Below are positions 8,267 to 17,274 of a stretch of DNA of 63,823 nucleotides, in pieces. The DNA comes from a virus. The notes below the pieces were generated by a model. It searched no databases, was not told where the DNA came from, and worked only from the letters and a program-made list of their open reading frames with translations. A program made the position numbers and the translations under genes. The DNA lies in IMG/VR virus record IMGVR_UViG_3300020034_000013, positions 1-63,823 of that record; one strand, 5' to 3'. Within the stretch, counting starts at the first letter, position 1. Each line of letters starts with the position of its first letter.

Positions 8267-8294
8267 ATAGTAGGCCGGATACCCGGCCTGTCAA
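8267..8294 (-). promoter_or_regulatory. promoter with palindromic spacer (operator candidate)
   Basis: On the minus strand: TTGACA (8294-8289), 16-nt spacer, TACTAT (8272-8267), seven bases, ATG 8259. The entire spacer reads GGCCGG-GTAT-CCGGCC, an inverted repeat exactly between the two boxes. A repressor bound here would block RNA polymerase. Confidence 0.65.
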
Positions 8295-8326
8295 CTGCCA
8301 AACGCATTGCCGTAGAAAAGTAGTAC

Positions 8327-8512
8327 ATGCGCTCGATGATCACGCGTGAGACCCGGCTCAGCGAGCTTCGACAGATAGTACGCGATCAGCGTTCTACCGA
8401 CGAACGCGACGGTGTGCGTGTGGTCAAAAGTATCCAGCAAAGCCTTGCCGCCGAGGGAATCGTCTGCTCCGAAGAACTCGTACGAAAGGCCGGCGAGAAA
8501 GTCCGTAGGTAA
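8327..8512 (+). CDS. small helical protein, 61 aa
   Basis: MRSMITRETRLSELRQIVRD followed by VVKSIQQSLAAEGI and a basic end look like a compact helical, possibly DNA-binding protein. An antisense ORF (8291-8536) covers the same DNA but reads less like a protein. Lies just ahead of the terminase small subunit. No ribosome site or clear promoter found. Confidence 0.45.
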   Translation: MRSMITRETRLSELRQIVRDQRSTDERDGVRVVKSIQQSLAAEGIVCSEELVRKAGEKVRR

Positions 8513-8569
8513 GTGGCCAGGCAGGGCCTCAGTCACACCTTTAACTAATCAGCTACCCGCGCGCATAAA

Positions 8570-9010
8570 ATGAGCTATAAAACGAAGCCATTGCCCCCTG
8601 GCACGCCCGAGAAGGTGGCGAGGGTGAGGCACTTGATGAAGCTGATGAGTAGCGGCGGCTACTATGGGCGCAATACTTGCTTTGACCTGGCTGAAGAGTG
8701 GGGAATCCACTGGACGACGGTGAGGGACGATGCGGCTGAGGCTGGTCGATTTCTGCAGCTGACTCCGGAGGAGAAGGAGCAGCGTAGGGCTGAGCTTTCG
8801 GGTTGGGCGTCTAAGGTGGCTGAGCTGGCGCTGAACACACCGAATGTGATCACGGGTCTACCGGACTACAGAGCGGCGCTTGAGGCTAACCGGCTATGTG
8901 CGATTTGGCAGGGCATCAGCGATAAGGTCGAGGCAGATCTCAACTCCTCTAATGGTCCTAAAGAGCCTGTGAAGATCGAGATAGTCCTCGCCCCCGAAGA
9001 AAAGTCTTGA
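8570..9010 (+). CDS. terminase small subunit-like protein
   Basis: 146 aa with an N-terminal helix-turn-helix (CFDLAEEWGIHWTTVRDD) followed by helical segments and a short charged C-terminus. Size, HTH and position 400 bp before the large terminase subunit support a small terminase that recognises phage DNA and recruits the motor. Sequence-level evidence alone is modest. Confidence 0.65.
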   Translation: MSYKTKPLPPGTPEKVARVRHLMKLMSSGGYYGRNTCFDLAEEWGIHWTTVRDDAAEAGRFLQLTPEEKEQRRAELSGWASKVAELALNTPNVITGLPDYRAALEANRLCAIWQGISDKVEADLNSSNGPKEPVKIEIVLAPEEKS

Positions 9011-9034
9011 CCTGGTTGCTAGGTACCGTAGCAT
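9007..9034 (+). promoter_or_regulatory. promoter, predicted leaderless start
   Basis: TTGACC (overlapping the upstream stop), 16-nt spacer, TAGCAT, six bases, ATG 9041. Confidence 0.5.
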
Positions 9035-9040
9035 AGAGGT

Positions 9041-9433
9041 ATGCTGCGCGCTATCCTTTGTGTCGTTATCTGCCTAGTTCTCCTCATCTCTGTATCTACT
9101 GAGGCTAAGACCGATCGCTGCACTCCTCCTGCCGGGCTCGTCTCATACCGAGCTACAGTGCAAGAGCCTGTAAGCCTTACGCCTCAGTGCAGAGCATTGC
9201 TTTCTTCGTACGCGAAGAATGTCACATTCCCCTTTGAAGACGGTGTATTCCGCGGGCGTGGCGACACCGCCGTTTCTCCTGATCGATGCCGGTATGCTAT
9301 CGAGAGCAAGAAAGAGGACTTGGTTGTCGCTTTTTCTTTTGATGAATCATGGACTAAGGGCGTAGGTATCATCATCGACGGCAGCGTGGATGGCGGTTGC
9401 AGCTTCCCCTTTACCTTTTATCGCAGTCTCTAA
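9041..9433 (+). CDS. secreted four-cysteine protein (moron) between terminase genes
   Basis: 130 aa. Signal peptide MLRAILCVVICLVLLISVS-TEA without a lipobox Cys, then a domain with four cysteines: C-x-P-x-G...Y..., a middle Cys, C before RYAIES, and a last GGCSFPFTFYRSL. The same cysteine layout occurs in the lipoproteins at 33742 and 59581. It has its own promoter-like element and separates the terminase genes, so it is not part of the packaging machinery. A possible role is changing the infected cell envelope (superinfection exclusion); this is inference. Confidence 0.65.
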   Translation: MLRAILCVVICLVLLISVSTEAKTDRCTPPAGLVSYRATVQEPVSLTPQCRALLSSYAKNVTFPFEDGVFRGRGDTAVSPDRCRYAIESKKEDLVVAFSFDESWTKGVGIIIDGSVDGGCSFPFTFYRSL

Positions 9434-9441
9434 CGTCCCGG

Positions 9442-10794
9442 ATGCAGGTAGACTTCTCCAAATCGCTGGCTCAGAGCCAAGCCTTCCGTGCTCTCAATCC
9501 GGGGATGACTATTTGCCTCGCGTTCGGACGAGGGGTGGGCAAGAGCACCTGCCAGCGGCTCTTTTGGTACATCCTTCTCGCGAAGGCCGATGCAGACCTA
9601 AAGAGCGGGGCGGCTCCTCACAAGATCCGGGTTCGCATCGTGATGTTGATGCCGACCCTCAAACAGGCGAATCGGACGCACGCGGATAACTACTTTGCGG
9701 AGCTCGCGCCTGATGGTGATTGGGGCTTCCTTGGCGCGCGTCTCAACAAGACTACGCTCAAGGCGACCTTCCCTAGTGGAAGTTGGATCCAATGGGTCTC
9801 GGCTGACAACGCCAACGACAACCGAGGCCTTCGCTGCGACTACGTCTCTATAGACGAATGTGACGACATCGATCCAGAGATCTTCTACGGCATCTGCCTC
9901 CCCTGGCTCTCAGAGCCGCACAGCAAAAAGATTACAGTCTTTTCAGGCACCCCCCGGCGCGGACGCTACGGCCTCCTCTGGAAGGCATATCGCGAACTCC
10001 CCGCTAACGATCCAGAAACCTGCCGCTCCTTCCACGCAACAGCCTACGACGTCCCGCTCCTAGTCGATCCGAAGATCGTTCAAAGGGCGAAAGATATCAC
10101 CCCCCCGAGCACCTTCGCCAGAGAGTGGCTTTGCGATTTCGATGCTGCGGAGGGCCTTGTTTATCCCATGTTTTCCGATGAAAACACGAAGTCCGCCTTT
10201 GCGAATGTGCGAGGGCAGAGTCGTCCAATCTACGGCAAGTGGGATGACATTCTGATCGGTGTCGATCACGGTTACGAAGACCCCGCGGTCTTCCTCGTGG
10301 TTGGTGTCGCCGGACGCGGTAAAGATGCCGTTGCTCATGTCATCTGGGAGTACTGCGAGAGCCATAAGACTATCGACGAGTTGGCGGAGGTCGCCTCCGA
10401 GATACATACGCACTATCCCACCGCGAAATGGTATGCGGACTCGAGCAACCCGTCAGCCATTCGCAGCTACGAAAAACGCACTGGTAAGAAGATCAAGCAC
10501 GCCACTCACAAGATCGAGGATGGCGTCGACATCGTAGCTTCCATGCTGTCCCCCCGCCCCGACGAATTCGGCGGTCGCACTCCTCAGCTCTTTGTGGACC
10601 CTGCATGTACGCATCTCATTCACGAGATGGGCATGTACAGGCGTAAGCGAGACCCGAAGAATCTCGAACGCATCCTCGACGACATTGAGGACCGTAACAA
10701 TCATTGCCAGGATAGTTTGCGCTACTCCGTCTATCACTACTTCGGAAACACCCACGGTCCACGTCACGAGCTCCACGATTACGACGACAGCTAA
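9442..10794 (+). CDS. terL: terminase large subunit
   Basis: 450 aa. ATPase Walker A AFGRGVGKST (residues about 27-36), Walker B DYVSIDECDD (about 133-142). The nuclease domain has the acidic motifs IGVDHGYEDP, WYADSSNPSAI and CQDSLRYSVYHY. It packages DNA into proheads at the portal. ATG 9442 follows the upstream stop by 8 nt; longer in-frame extensions overlap the secreted protein gene and are less likely. Confidence 0.92.
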   Translation: MQVDFSKSLAQSQAFRALNPGMTICLAFGRGVGKSTCQRLFWYILLAKADADLKSGAAPHKIRVRIVMLMPTLKQANRTHADNYFAELAPDGDWGFLGARLNKTTLKATFPSGSWIQWVSADNANDNRGLRCDYVSIDECDDIDPEIFYGICLPWLSEPHSKKITVFSGTPRRGRYGLLWKAYRELPANDPETCRSFHATAYDVPLLVDPKIVQRAKDITPPSTFAREWLCDFDAAEGLVYPMFSDENTKSAFANVRGQSRPIYGKWDDILIGVDHGYEDPAVFLVVGVAGRGKDAVAHVIWEYCESHKTIDELAEVASEIHTHYPTAKWYADSSNPSAIRSYEKRTGKKIKHATHKIEDGVDIVASMLSPRPDEFGGRTPQLFVDPACTHLIHEMGMYRRKRDPKNLERILDDIEDRNNHCQDSLRYSVYHYFGNTHGPRHELHDYDDS

Positions 10795-10800
10795 AGCCCC

Positions 10801-12525
10801 ATGCGCCAGAACAAGATCCAAAATTACGCCATGGCGCAGAAAATCGCTCTCGAGGCCATGTCCCCGAGGGCGCAGTGGCTCGATTTGCTCGATCGTTATT
10901 TTCTCGGCACGCAATACGAAGGCCGCCCTGATTATTGGAGCGATAAGGTCCCAGAATGGGAGCGCGCACCTTGTTTTGTCTATCAGGTCGTAGAGGCCGC
11001 GATTGACGCTATTCGCACCAAGGTGCTGGGTGAAGGTCGATTCCCTGATGTTACCACCCGCGCCGCGTGGGATAGCAAGGGTCAGCAGATTCCCGAAGAG
11101 AACGCAGAAGTCCTTGATCGTGCGCTAGAGGGCTGTTCCAAGCAGGCTCGTTTTCAGGCCGTGTGTAAAGAAGCGCTGGAGATTGCAGCCAGTTGCTCCT
11201 CTGTTGCAGTAGTCTTCCGTGTGCAGAATAATCGTCTCTGCCTCGACACCGTGAAGCCGCAATGGTGCACTCCCGAATGGGATCAGGAGACCGGAGAGCT
11301 GGTCAGCCTGGAAATCAAGTATCCATACATCGATACTTCGCTCATCGAGCGAGGCCGCGTGAAAGCGCGTGCTATGATGTACAAGCGTGTCATCGACACA
11401 GAGAACGAAACTACGTGGGAGCCTGTAGAGATACGTACCAACCATCCACTAGATGTAGAGTTCGGTCCGGTTCGGAGTAAGATCGCTCATGGCTTCCCAG
11501 GCTGTCCGGTGCATTGGTATGCCTTCGAGAAAGGCTGCAGCATTGAAGGCCGCTTCGACGGCCATGCCATCCACGAGACACAACTCGGGGAGATCGATGC
11601 GCTCAATTTCACGCTCTCGGCCCGCCACGGAGCCGCCCTAAAAGCAGGGCAACCCCAGTGGGTCGAGACCGGCGTAGAGCCTGGGTATAACCCCTCCGAG
11701 GGTGGTAGGATGGCGCATCCTCCGATTGCTTCCTCGCCTCTCGGGGGGACTCCGAATCCGAGCACCAACCCGCTCAATGTCTCTGGCTATCTTGCTCCTC
11801 ACATCCAGAAGGGCGTTCGCAAGAAGGGCGCCGGCTATGTCTGGCAGTATCCCTCCGAGCTCACGAGAGTCGAGATGCACACTCTCCCAGGAGATGCCCT
11901 CAAGGCCATCGCTGAGACTGCAGCCGACGAACGGAACAAGATCTTCGAAGCCTTGGGTGTTCAGTTCATCGATCACGAGAACCTCCCTAAAGGAGCAGCC
12001 ATGTCGGGCACCGCGCTCGACGCCCTACGAGAGAGGTTCATCGCTCGTTGTGATGACATCCGTCAAGACTTCGGCGATGGGTTTATCGTCCCTCTCTACG
12101 GCATGATGTTGCAGATGGCGCTCCTAAAAGGGCTGTCTATCCCCGAGTTGGAGAAGGCTCAGAGCATCATCGCTGATTTGGCGGATGTCTGGTCATGGGA
12201 CTGTCCCCCTCTCGAACTTTCGTGGGGCACATATTCGCAACCCACCGCAGACGAGCAGCAGAAGACGATGACCATGGTCATCTCGGGCATCCAGGCCGGG
12301 CTCATCACCAAGCGTGTGGCGGTCAAGATGCTGCGTGGCATCCTGGGGGTCGAAAGCATCGACGACTATCTCGAAGAGCTCCTACACGAATCTGAAGTCA
12401 CACAACAAGACGAACAGGGCCTCGCACAAGAGAAGTCGGAAGATGCTCACGAGAAGTCTCTCGAGCTGCAAACCAGTGCGTACGAACAGCAACTGAAACT
12501 ACAGAAGGCCAAGGCACCGAAATGA
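10801..12525 (+). CDS. portal protein
   Basis: 574 aa. Located directly after the terminase; N-terminal part with DRYFLGTQYEGRPDYWSDK and a VVEAAIDAIRTKV helix is typical of portals. A long glutamine/lysine-rich coiled tail ends the protein (QTSAYEQQLKLQKAKAPK). It would form the dodecameric ring at the capsid vertex. Assigned by size, position and overall pattern. Confidence 0.8.
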   Translation: MRQNKIQNYAMAQKIALEAMSPRAQWLDLLDRYFLGTQYEGRPDYWSDKVPEWERAPCFVYQVVEAAIDAIRTKVLGEGRFPDVTTRAAWDSKGQQIPEENAEVLDRALEGCSKQARFQAVCKEALEIAASCSSVAVVFRVQNNRLCLDTVKPQWCTPEWDQETGELVSLEIKYPYIDTSLIERGRVKARAMMYKRVIDTENETTWEPVEIRTNHPLDVEFGPVRSKIAHGFPGCPVHWYAFEKGCSIEGRFDGHAIHETQLGEIDALNFTLSARHGAALKAGQPQWVETGVEPGYNPSEGGRMAHPPIASSPLGGTPNPSTNPLNVSGYLAPHIQKGVRKKGAGYVWQYPSELTRVEMHTLPGDALKAIAETAADERNKIFEALGVQFIDHENLPKGAAMSGTALDALRERFIARCDDIRQDFGDGFIVPLYGMMLQMALLKGLSIPELEKAQSIIADLADVWSWDCPPLELSWGTYSQPTADEQQKTMTMVISGIQAGLITKRVAVKMLRGILGVESIDDYLEELLHESEVTQQDEQGLAQEKSEDAHEKSLELQTSAYEQQLKLQKAKAPK

Positions 12526-12737
12526 ACTTCCAAAATCTCAAAGATCTTACCTGGAAAGAGGTCGTGCTCTTGCTCGGTCTCATCGGAGGTGTGCTCCTCG
12601 CCCGGAAGTATGTGGGCGAAGCTGTTGGGGATGTCTCCCTCATCGTAGTCACAGTCCTCGCGTGGCTGAAGCAAAGCTCGCCTCCCTCGCTTTCTCCCAC
12701 GCCGGTCCCCCCGGTTGCTCCTCCGAGTGGCTCGTGA
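12522..12737 (+). CDS. small membrane protein, 71 aa
   Basis: Two hydrophobic stretches (VVLLLGLIGGVLLA and SLIVVTVLAWL) followed by a Pro/Ser-rich tail (SPTPVPPVAPPSGS). The ATG overlaps the portal stop (ATGA). Membrane proteins between portal and capsid genes are unusual; a holin-like or envelope role is possible but unsupported. Confidence 0.55.
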   Translation: MNFQNLKDLTWKEVVLLLGLIGGVLLARKYVGEAVGDVSLIVVTVLAWLKQSSPPSLSPTPVPPVAPPSGS

Positions 12738-12868
12738 AGTACTGCCAAGAGTGCGCACATCTGCTCGCAGAAGACCTTGAGACTTGCCCTCTTTGCGGGG
12801 GGCAATCCTGGGGAAACCCCGAGCCTGTTGAAGCGCCCAAGCCGAAGGCCAAGAAGGCTCCTAAATGA
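12734..12868 (+). CDS. zinc-ribbon mini-protein, 44 aa
   Basis: CQEC...CPLC form a zinc ribbon, followed by a Pro/Lys tail (PKPKAKKAPK). GTG 12734 is preferred because it overlaps the previous stop (GTGA); an in-frame GTG at 12662 would overlap that gene by 76 nt. The stop overlaps the next start. Confidence 0.55.
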   Translation: MKYCQECAHLLAEDLETCPLCGGQSWGNPEPVEAPKPKAKKAPK

Positions 12869-13320
12869 AGACTAAAGAACTCCCCCTCGTTGCGACCTAT
12901 ACATCCCCTGCTGCGGCAGGTACCGTTGTGGGTCCTTCTCTGTCGGGCCTCGGACTTTCGCGCGCTGATATCCTCATGGTCGATGCAGTACTCACGGGTG
13001 CAACCGGAGGCACGGTCGATGTCTATTTGCAGCGCGCTACGGGCGTCAACGACTGGACCGACTGGGCTCACTTTCCTCAAGTCGCGGTAGCCGCCGCGGC
13101 TACCCGCATTACCTTCGCTATCGACGGCGCGGGCACCATATCGATGCAGCCTATTGGCGGCGGTACGGATGCAGCACCCGGTGTCGCTCTAGCGGTGAAT
13201 TCCTATACTAACGTGATGCCTGGCGGTAATCTTCGCGTCGTCACGGTAGCAGGTGCTGGTACGTCGGCGGGCGCGAGTCAAAAGATCACCGTGACACCCT
13301 ACACGGAGCGGTTCGGCTGA
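12865..13320 (+). CDS. putative head decoration/structural protein, 151 aa
   Basis: Beta-rich, Gly/Ala/Thr-rich; lies between portal and scaffold genes. The stretch TVDVYLQRATGVNDWTDWAHF resembles VSVKWQVSNDATVWVDL in the gene at 15928, so the two may share a fold used to decorate capsids. Assigned by composition and position. Confidence 0.5.
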   Translation: MKTKELPLVATYTSPAAAGTVVGPSLSGLGLSRADILMVDAVLTGATGGTVDVYLQRATGVNDWTDWAHFPQVAVAAAATRITFAIDGAGTISMQPIGGGTDAAPGVALAVNSYTNVMPGGNLRVVTVAGAGTSAGASQKITVTPYTERFG

Positions 13321-13634
13321 TGGCCATCCAGTATAATCAAGATCTCCGCAGCTATGTGGATACAGATACAGGATTGCGAATTGAAGAGGCAACCCCCGTT
13401 GCAGTAGCACCTGCAAAGCCCAAGGCTCCCAAAGCCGCGCCGATCCCTAAAGAGCAGGGCCCTTTCAATGTCATAGGGGCCTCGAAAGCTCGACTCAAGT
13501 TCCTGGCAGGGGAAATCAAACGCCTGCGTAAGCTCGAACAAGAGCACACTGAACTCACTCGACTCCTCGATGCGGCGAAGGGCCCAAAGCTCGCCGTTGT
13601 TCGTGACATCACTAAACAGCGTTCCGCGAAATAG
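13320..13634 (+). CDS. head-region protein with coiled-coil C-terminus, 104 aa
   Basis: Ala/Pro/Lys linker (AVAPAKPKAPKAAPIPK) followed by a charged helix (KFLAGEIKRLRKLEQEHTEL) likely to form a coiled coil. Starts in a TGATG overlap. Probably a virion or assembly component; no family recognised. Confidence 0.5.
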   Translation: MAIQYNQDLRSYVDTDTGLRIEEATPVAVAPAKPKAPKAAPIPKEQGPFNVIGASKARLKFLAGEIKRLRKLEQEHTELTRLLDAAKGPKLAVVRDITKQRSAK

Positions 13635-13678
13635 CGGGCACCCTTTCACTAGCCGGCTATCGGCATGGAGAATTATAC

Positions 13679-14068
13679 ATGGCACTTCAATCTGGCACGA
13701 TCCTCGGCATCACGCTGGTCAGCGGCAACCCGTCTGGCCTTTCGGATGCGACTCCCTCTCAGCGTTTCGACTTTCTCGTGACCGCTAACTTTCCTGCGTT
13801 TACGTCCGGCACGGATACGGCGGCTCTCCCCCTCATCGGCGCGGCTATCGCGGCCGAGACCCGCTCGGGCAAGTCCGTCACCTTGCGTGACGGACTTTGT
13901 GCAGGTCCCGGACAAGATGCCAATGGCGTCGAAGTCTACACGAACCCCCCGACGGTCTCCGGTGATGGTCTGACGTTCAACTTGACCAATGCAGCTGGCA
14001 CTGCGCAGACGTCGGTCGCCACGAATATCCCCGTGTCGTTCATCGTTGCAGTTGACTTCGTCGGCTAA
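13679..14068 (+). CDS. putative structural protein, 129 aa
   Basis: Beta-rich with conserved-looking GTILGITLVSGNPSG and a C-terminal NIPVSFIVAVDFVG. GGAG lies 8 nt before the ATG. Its place between portal and scaffold suggests a capsid-associated protein. Confidence 0.5.
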   Translation: MALQSGTILGITLVSGNPSGLSDATPSQRFDFLVTANFPAFTSGTDTAALPLIGAAIAAETRSGKSVTLRDGLCAGPGQDANGVEVYTNPPTVSGDGLTFNLTNAAGTAQTSVATNIPVSFIVAVDFVG

Positions 14069-14130
14069 TAGTTACGGATTCGCACCTCCATTACCGGACG
14101 CCGCGGGTTATCGGGCGATAGGAGATAGTT

Positions 14131-14766
14131 ATGGCAGATGTCACTGAAAGCACCATCGTTGAAACCGAAGTTGTGTCTACCGATTCTGATGTTGCTGCTC
14201 CTGCAGCAGCTGAGAGCAAAGTAGAACCTACTTGGATCAAAGCTCGTCTTGAACAGGCTGAACGAGCCACGCAAGCAAAGATTCTGAAGGAACTGGGAAG
14301 CACCGATTTCGCGGAGGTAAAGACGGCCATGGCTGATCTCGCCGCCCGACGGGAAGCCCAGAAGACTGCAGAGCAGAAGGCGGCGGAACTCGGAGCACGT
14401 CTTTCCAGCGTCGAACAAGAAAAGGCTACTCTGGCCGAAGCCCTCAAAGGCTATGCGGCGTCCCAGCTCGAAGGTCTCACCGAGACACAGCGAGAAGCGG
14501 TCGTTGAAGTCGCGGGAGAAGACCCAGCTGCGCAACTAAAAGCCATCAAGGTGATGTCTAAAACGTGGAGCGCGAAGCCCTCGGCTGAAGCTCCCGCAGC
14601 CAAAGCCCCTGTCGCAAATACCTCAGCGGGAAGGAATGCACCCGCAGCTAACGGCAGCAGTACTCCGCTACCCATCAAGTCTCAATACGCGGCACTCAGG
14701 GAAACCAATCCTTGGGCCGCAAGCCGTCTTGGGGATCAACACCCCGACATCTACGGTAAAAAGTAA
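14131..14766 (+). CDS. capsid scaffolding protein
   Basis: 211 aa, dominated by charged helices (ARLEQAERATQAKILKEL, EQKAAELGARLSSVEQEK) with a disordered Ala/Pro region, typical of phage scaffolds placed immediately before the major capsid gene. It would guide prohead assembly and then be removed. No protease motif seen. Confidence 0.7.
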   Translation: MADVTESTIVETEVVSTDSDVAAPAAAESKVEPTWIKARLEQAERATQAKILKELGSTDFAEVKTAMADLAARREAQKTAEQKAAELGARLSSVEQEKATLAEALKGYAASQLEGLTETQREAVVEVAGEDPAAQLKAIKVMSKTWSAKPSAEAPAAKAPVANTSAGRNAPAANGSSTPLPIKSQYAALRETNPWAASRLGDQHPDIYGKK

Positions 14767-14812
14767 ATCCTCCCTCGGGATATCCGGGGCTCACCCAAAG
14801 GTCTAATCACTA

Positions 14813-15910
14813 ATGTCTACGATCAATCGAGCGACCCTCCCCGAGGAGTTCTACGATAAAACTACGGACTTGCTGCTCAAGCAGCCGGAGCCGCAGTACC
14901 TGTTTGCACATCTATACATGAACGCCCTCCAGGCGGAGCTCTCTACCCCGGATGCGATCGGTCTCGCGATCGAAGATCGCCAGGTCACTGGCGTGAACGC
15001 GGATTACATCGCGTATGACCGAGATCGTCTGAACCTCGCCGCGGCTCTCCCCGGGGAGCTTATGGCCGCCGAGCTCGACTTCTACAAAGCTCCGGGCAAC
15101 ACCATCCGCCTCAATCGCCCCAAATACACCAACACGGTGTACACGGAAGCCAGCCGCCGCATCTCGTCGGGCTCGACGATCAGCACTACACCTACCTCTC
15201 TCGGCAGTGAGCAGACCAGCCTGACCCTCTTCCGCTATGCGGGTCCGTTTGATGTCGGCGCAAATGCAGTTGCTCCCTATGCGGTCGAGTCCTTCGATGC
15301 GCTTATGGGCGTGCACAAGCTCAGCAAGATCGTGGGCGTGCATCTGCAACGCGACTATCATCGTTTTATCGACGTGAATTTCAGCGGTTTCGGCGATGCT
15401 GGTGGAGTGGTCCCGATTTACCCGGACGAGGCTGTTGTCGCAGATTCGGGCATTCCGACGGCGGGCGCATACCCTGCGACGGTCGAACAACTTAGCCGCG
15501 GTCAGCAGCTTATGGACGATCTGAACCTCCCGACCCTCGGCGATGGGCACCGCGTTGCGGTCCTCCGTCCGGCGCAATGGAAACAGATCAAGCACGATCC
15601 GGAGTACACGGCCCTCAGCTCCTTCCACAAGGAGTTCAACCTGCTTTTCAAGAGCTATGTGGGTACGGTCAGCGGCTTCCACGTCTTCGTTTCGACGACT
15701 CTCCCGGCTCCTGTCAACGGCTCCGGCGTCGCTGTTGCGCACGGTCAGCTCCTCGCCCCCGGCGCGTTTATGTGCGGCATGGGTTCGCGACCGCTGGTTC
15801 GCTCGGCTTCCGATGACAACTACGGCCTCACCCCGAAGGTGATCTGGGAAGCGACGATGGCCTTTGCCCTCGCCGACAACCGCTTCATCCTCTCGTTCCG
15901 TTCGGCCTAA
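14813..15910 (+). CDS. major capsid protein
   Basis: 365 aa, HK97-like by size and context (directly after the scaffold). Contains FRYAGPFDVGANAVAPYAVE and a C-terminal part VIWEATMAFALADNRFILSF with the strand pattern of such capsid proteins. No obvious N-terminal delta domain, which agrees with a separate scaffold gene. Confidence 0.8.
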   Translation: MSTINRATLPEEFYDKTTDLLLKQPEPQYLFAHLYMNALQAELSTPDAIGLAIEDRQVTGVNADYIAYDRDRLNLAAALPGELMAAELDFYKAPGNTIRLNRPKYTNTVYTEASRRISSGSTISTTPTSLGSEQTSLTLFRYAGPFDVGANAVAPYAVESFDALMGVHKLSKIVGVHLQRDYHRFIDVNFSGFGDAGGVVPIYPDEAVVADSGIPTAGAYPATVEQLSRGQQLMDDLNLPTLGDGHRVAVLRPAQWKQIKHDPEYTALSSFHKEFNLLFKSYVGTVSGFHVFVSTTLPAPVNGSGVAVAHGQLLAPGAFMCGMGSRPLVRSASDDNYGLTPKVIWEATMAFALADNRFILSFRSA

Positions 15911-15927
15911 AGAATACAGGATATACA

Positions 15928-16347
15928 ATGGCACTCAGATACAATACCCAGGCTACGTCTGGCAACTTGTCTACTCTCGTGGCGGGTTCGACTGTTGGCG
16001 GCGCCGCGGTCAATCTCGGCGACAATACTCGGACGAAAGTCAAGGACCTGTCGGCACTCGTTTCTGTCACTGCGGCTACTGCAACCCTCACGGTTTCGGT
16101 CAAGTGGCAGGTGTCGAACGATGCCACCGTGTGGGTCGATCTCGCGAATGGCACCAACAACGCGGCTTCAGTGGTGTTTACTACGGGCACCAGCTCGATC
16201 GTCACGAAAGCCATTCCCGCCCCCAGTGCAGTCTTCGGCTGGCGTTTTGCTCGTATCGCTCTCGTGACGGGGGTTGTTACCGGCGCGGTCGGCGACCTGT
16301 ACGCTCTCGGATATTGCGATCGCAGCACCCGCTCTCTCGACGGCTGA
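15928..16347 (+). CDS. putative capsid decoration protein, 139 aa
   Basis: Beta-sandwich-like, Ala/Thr/Val-rich, directly downstream of the capsid gene. Similar in pattern to the protein at 12865 (VSVKWQVSNDATVWVDL). Proteins here commonly coat the capsid exterior. Confidence 0.55.
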   Translation: MALRYNTQATSGNLSTLVAGSTVGGAAVNLGDNTRTKVKDLSALVSVTAATATLTVSVKWQVSNDATVWVDLANGTNNAASVVFTTGTSSIVTKAIPAPSAVFGWRFARIALVTGVVTGAVGDLYALGYCDRSTRSLDG

Positions 16348-16383
16348 TTACTCCTTCTCCTCTTCTCGTACATGTGAGCTAAT

Positions 16384-17274
16384 ATGGCATTCAGCGAATC
16401 TGATATTGAGCAGATCATGTACGAGATGGGGTACAATCTTCTGACCACCTCGGCGGAGGTCTATGTAGGCATTGTGGCCTTCTTCCGCCAGGTCCTCAAA
16501 CCTTTCATCTCGATGGGGGCCATCACCTCCTCGAGCACCGTTGTCCTTACTCCTACTAGCCTTCCGACCCCCGTCTCGTTGACGTTGCTGTCGATTGCGG
16601 GCATCTCGGTAGGCACGAAAGTCACGGTGGACGTCGACTCCCTGGCGGAGACCTGCACGGTGCAGTCTGTCACGGGGAGTTCGATCACAGTCCTTCTCCA
16701 AAAGCCTCACTCGGCCACATACCCCGTTCTGATCCAAGAGACGGGCGTTTACACGAGCACTTCTACCCAAGTGCCCTCGATAACATCTCCGCCTTCCTCC
16801 GTGTCGATTACTGTGGCGGATGCTACAGGTTTTGTTGTCGGAGACCGGGTGGTCATCGATACGGATGCGCGTCAAGAGACTGCCAGCATCCAGAGCATCG
16901 TTGGTACGACGATGACCTTGCTCCTGAGTAAGGGACATGCAGGGACTTACCCTGTAGCGGTTGCCTCCGGTGAGATGATCATTCGGGGCATCATGCAAAA
17001 GCTTCGAGCGATCGCCGATACTCTCGGCGGTGGCGATGGTGCGGGTGGCACGGATGCTTTTAGCGGGGCATTGGCCGGCGCGGGCATCAAGAAAGTGGAT
17101 GAGATCGAGTTCTTCGGAGGGACCACGAACAGCGGTTCGACCGGAAACTTCGGGGGCAACGCTCTTCAGCAGGTCATCGCGCTTCGCGAATACTGGCGGG
17201 ACGAGCTCTCATATGCCATCGGCATCGTGCGTCTCAATGGCACTAAGGCCGGAAACGCTATTTCGAGCTATTGA
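16384..17274 (+). CDS. structural protein with internal duplication, 296 aa
   Basis: Two tandem beta modules of about 40 residues: VGTKVTVDVDSLAETCTVQS and VGDRVVIDTDARQETASIQS, each followed by ...PHSATYPV / GHAGTYPV. N- and C-terminal parts are helical, and a Gly-rich segment follows the duplication. Position suggests a head-tail adaptor or head fibre. The 3' end overlaps the opposing lipoprotein gene by 17 bp. Confidence 0.6.
   Translation: MAFSESDIEQIMYEMGYNLLTTSAEVYVGIVAFFRQVLKPFISMGAITSSSTVVLTPTSLPTPVSLTLLSIAGISVGTKVTVDVDSLAETCTVQSVTGSSITVLLQKPHSATYPVLIQETGVYTSTSTQVPSITSPPSSVSITVADATGFVVGDRVVIDTDARQETASIQSIVGTTMTLLLSKGHAGTYPVAVASGEMIIRGIMQKLRAIADTLGGGDGAGGTDAFSGALAGAGIKKVDEIEFFGGTTNSGSTGNFGGNALQQVIALREYWRDELSYAIGIVRLNGTKAGNAISSY

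Noticed and set aside
8291-8536. Antisense ORF over the 61-aa gene
   Set aside because: Less protein-like, no promoter or ribosome site, and it opposes the forward ORF that fits the terminase operon.
9397-9441. Longer terminase start
   Set aside because: It overlaps the secreted protein gene and lacks a ribosome site; ATG 9442 leads straight to the ATPase domain.
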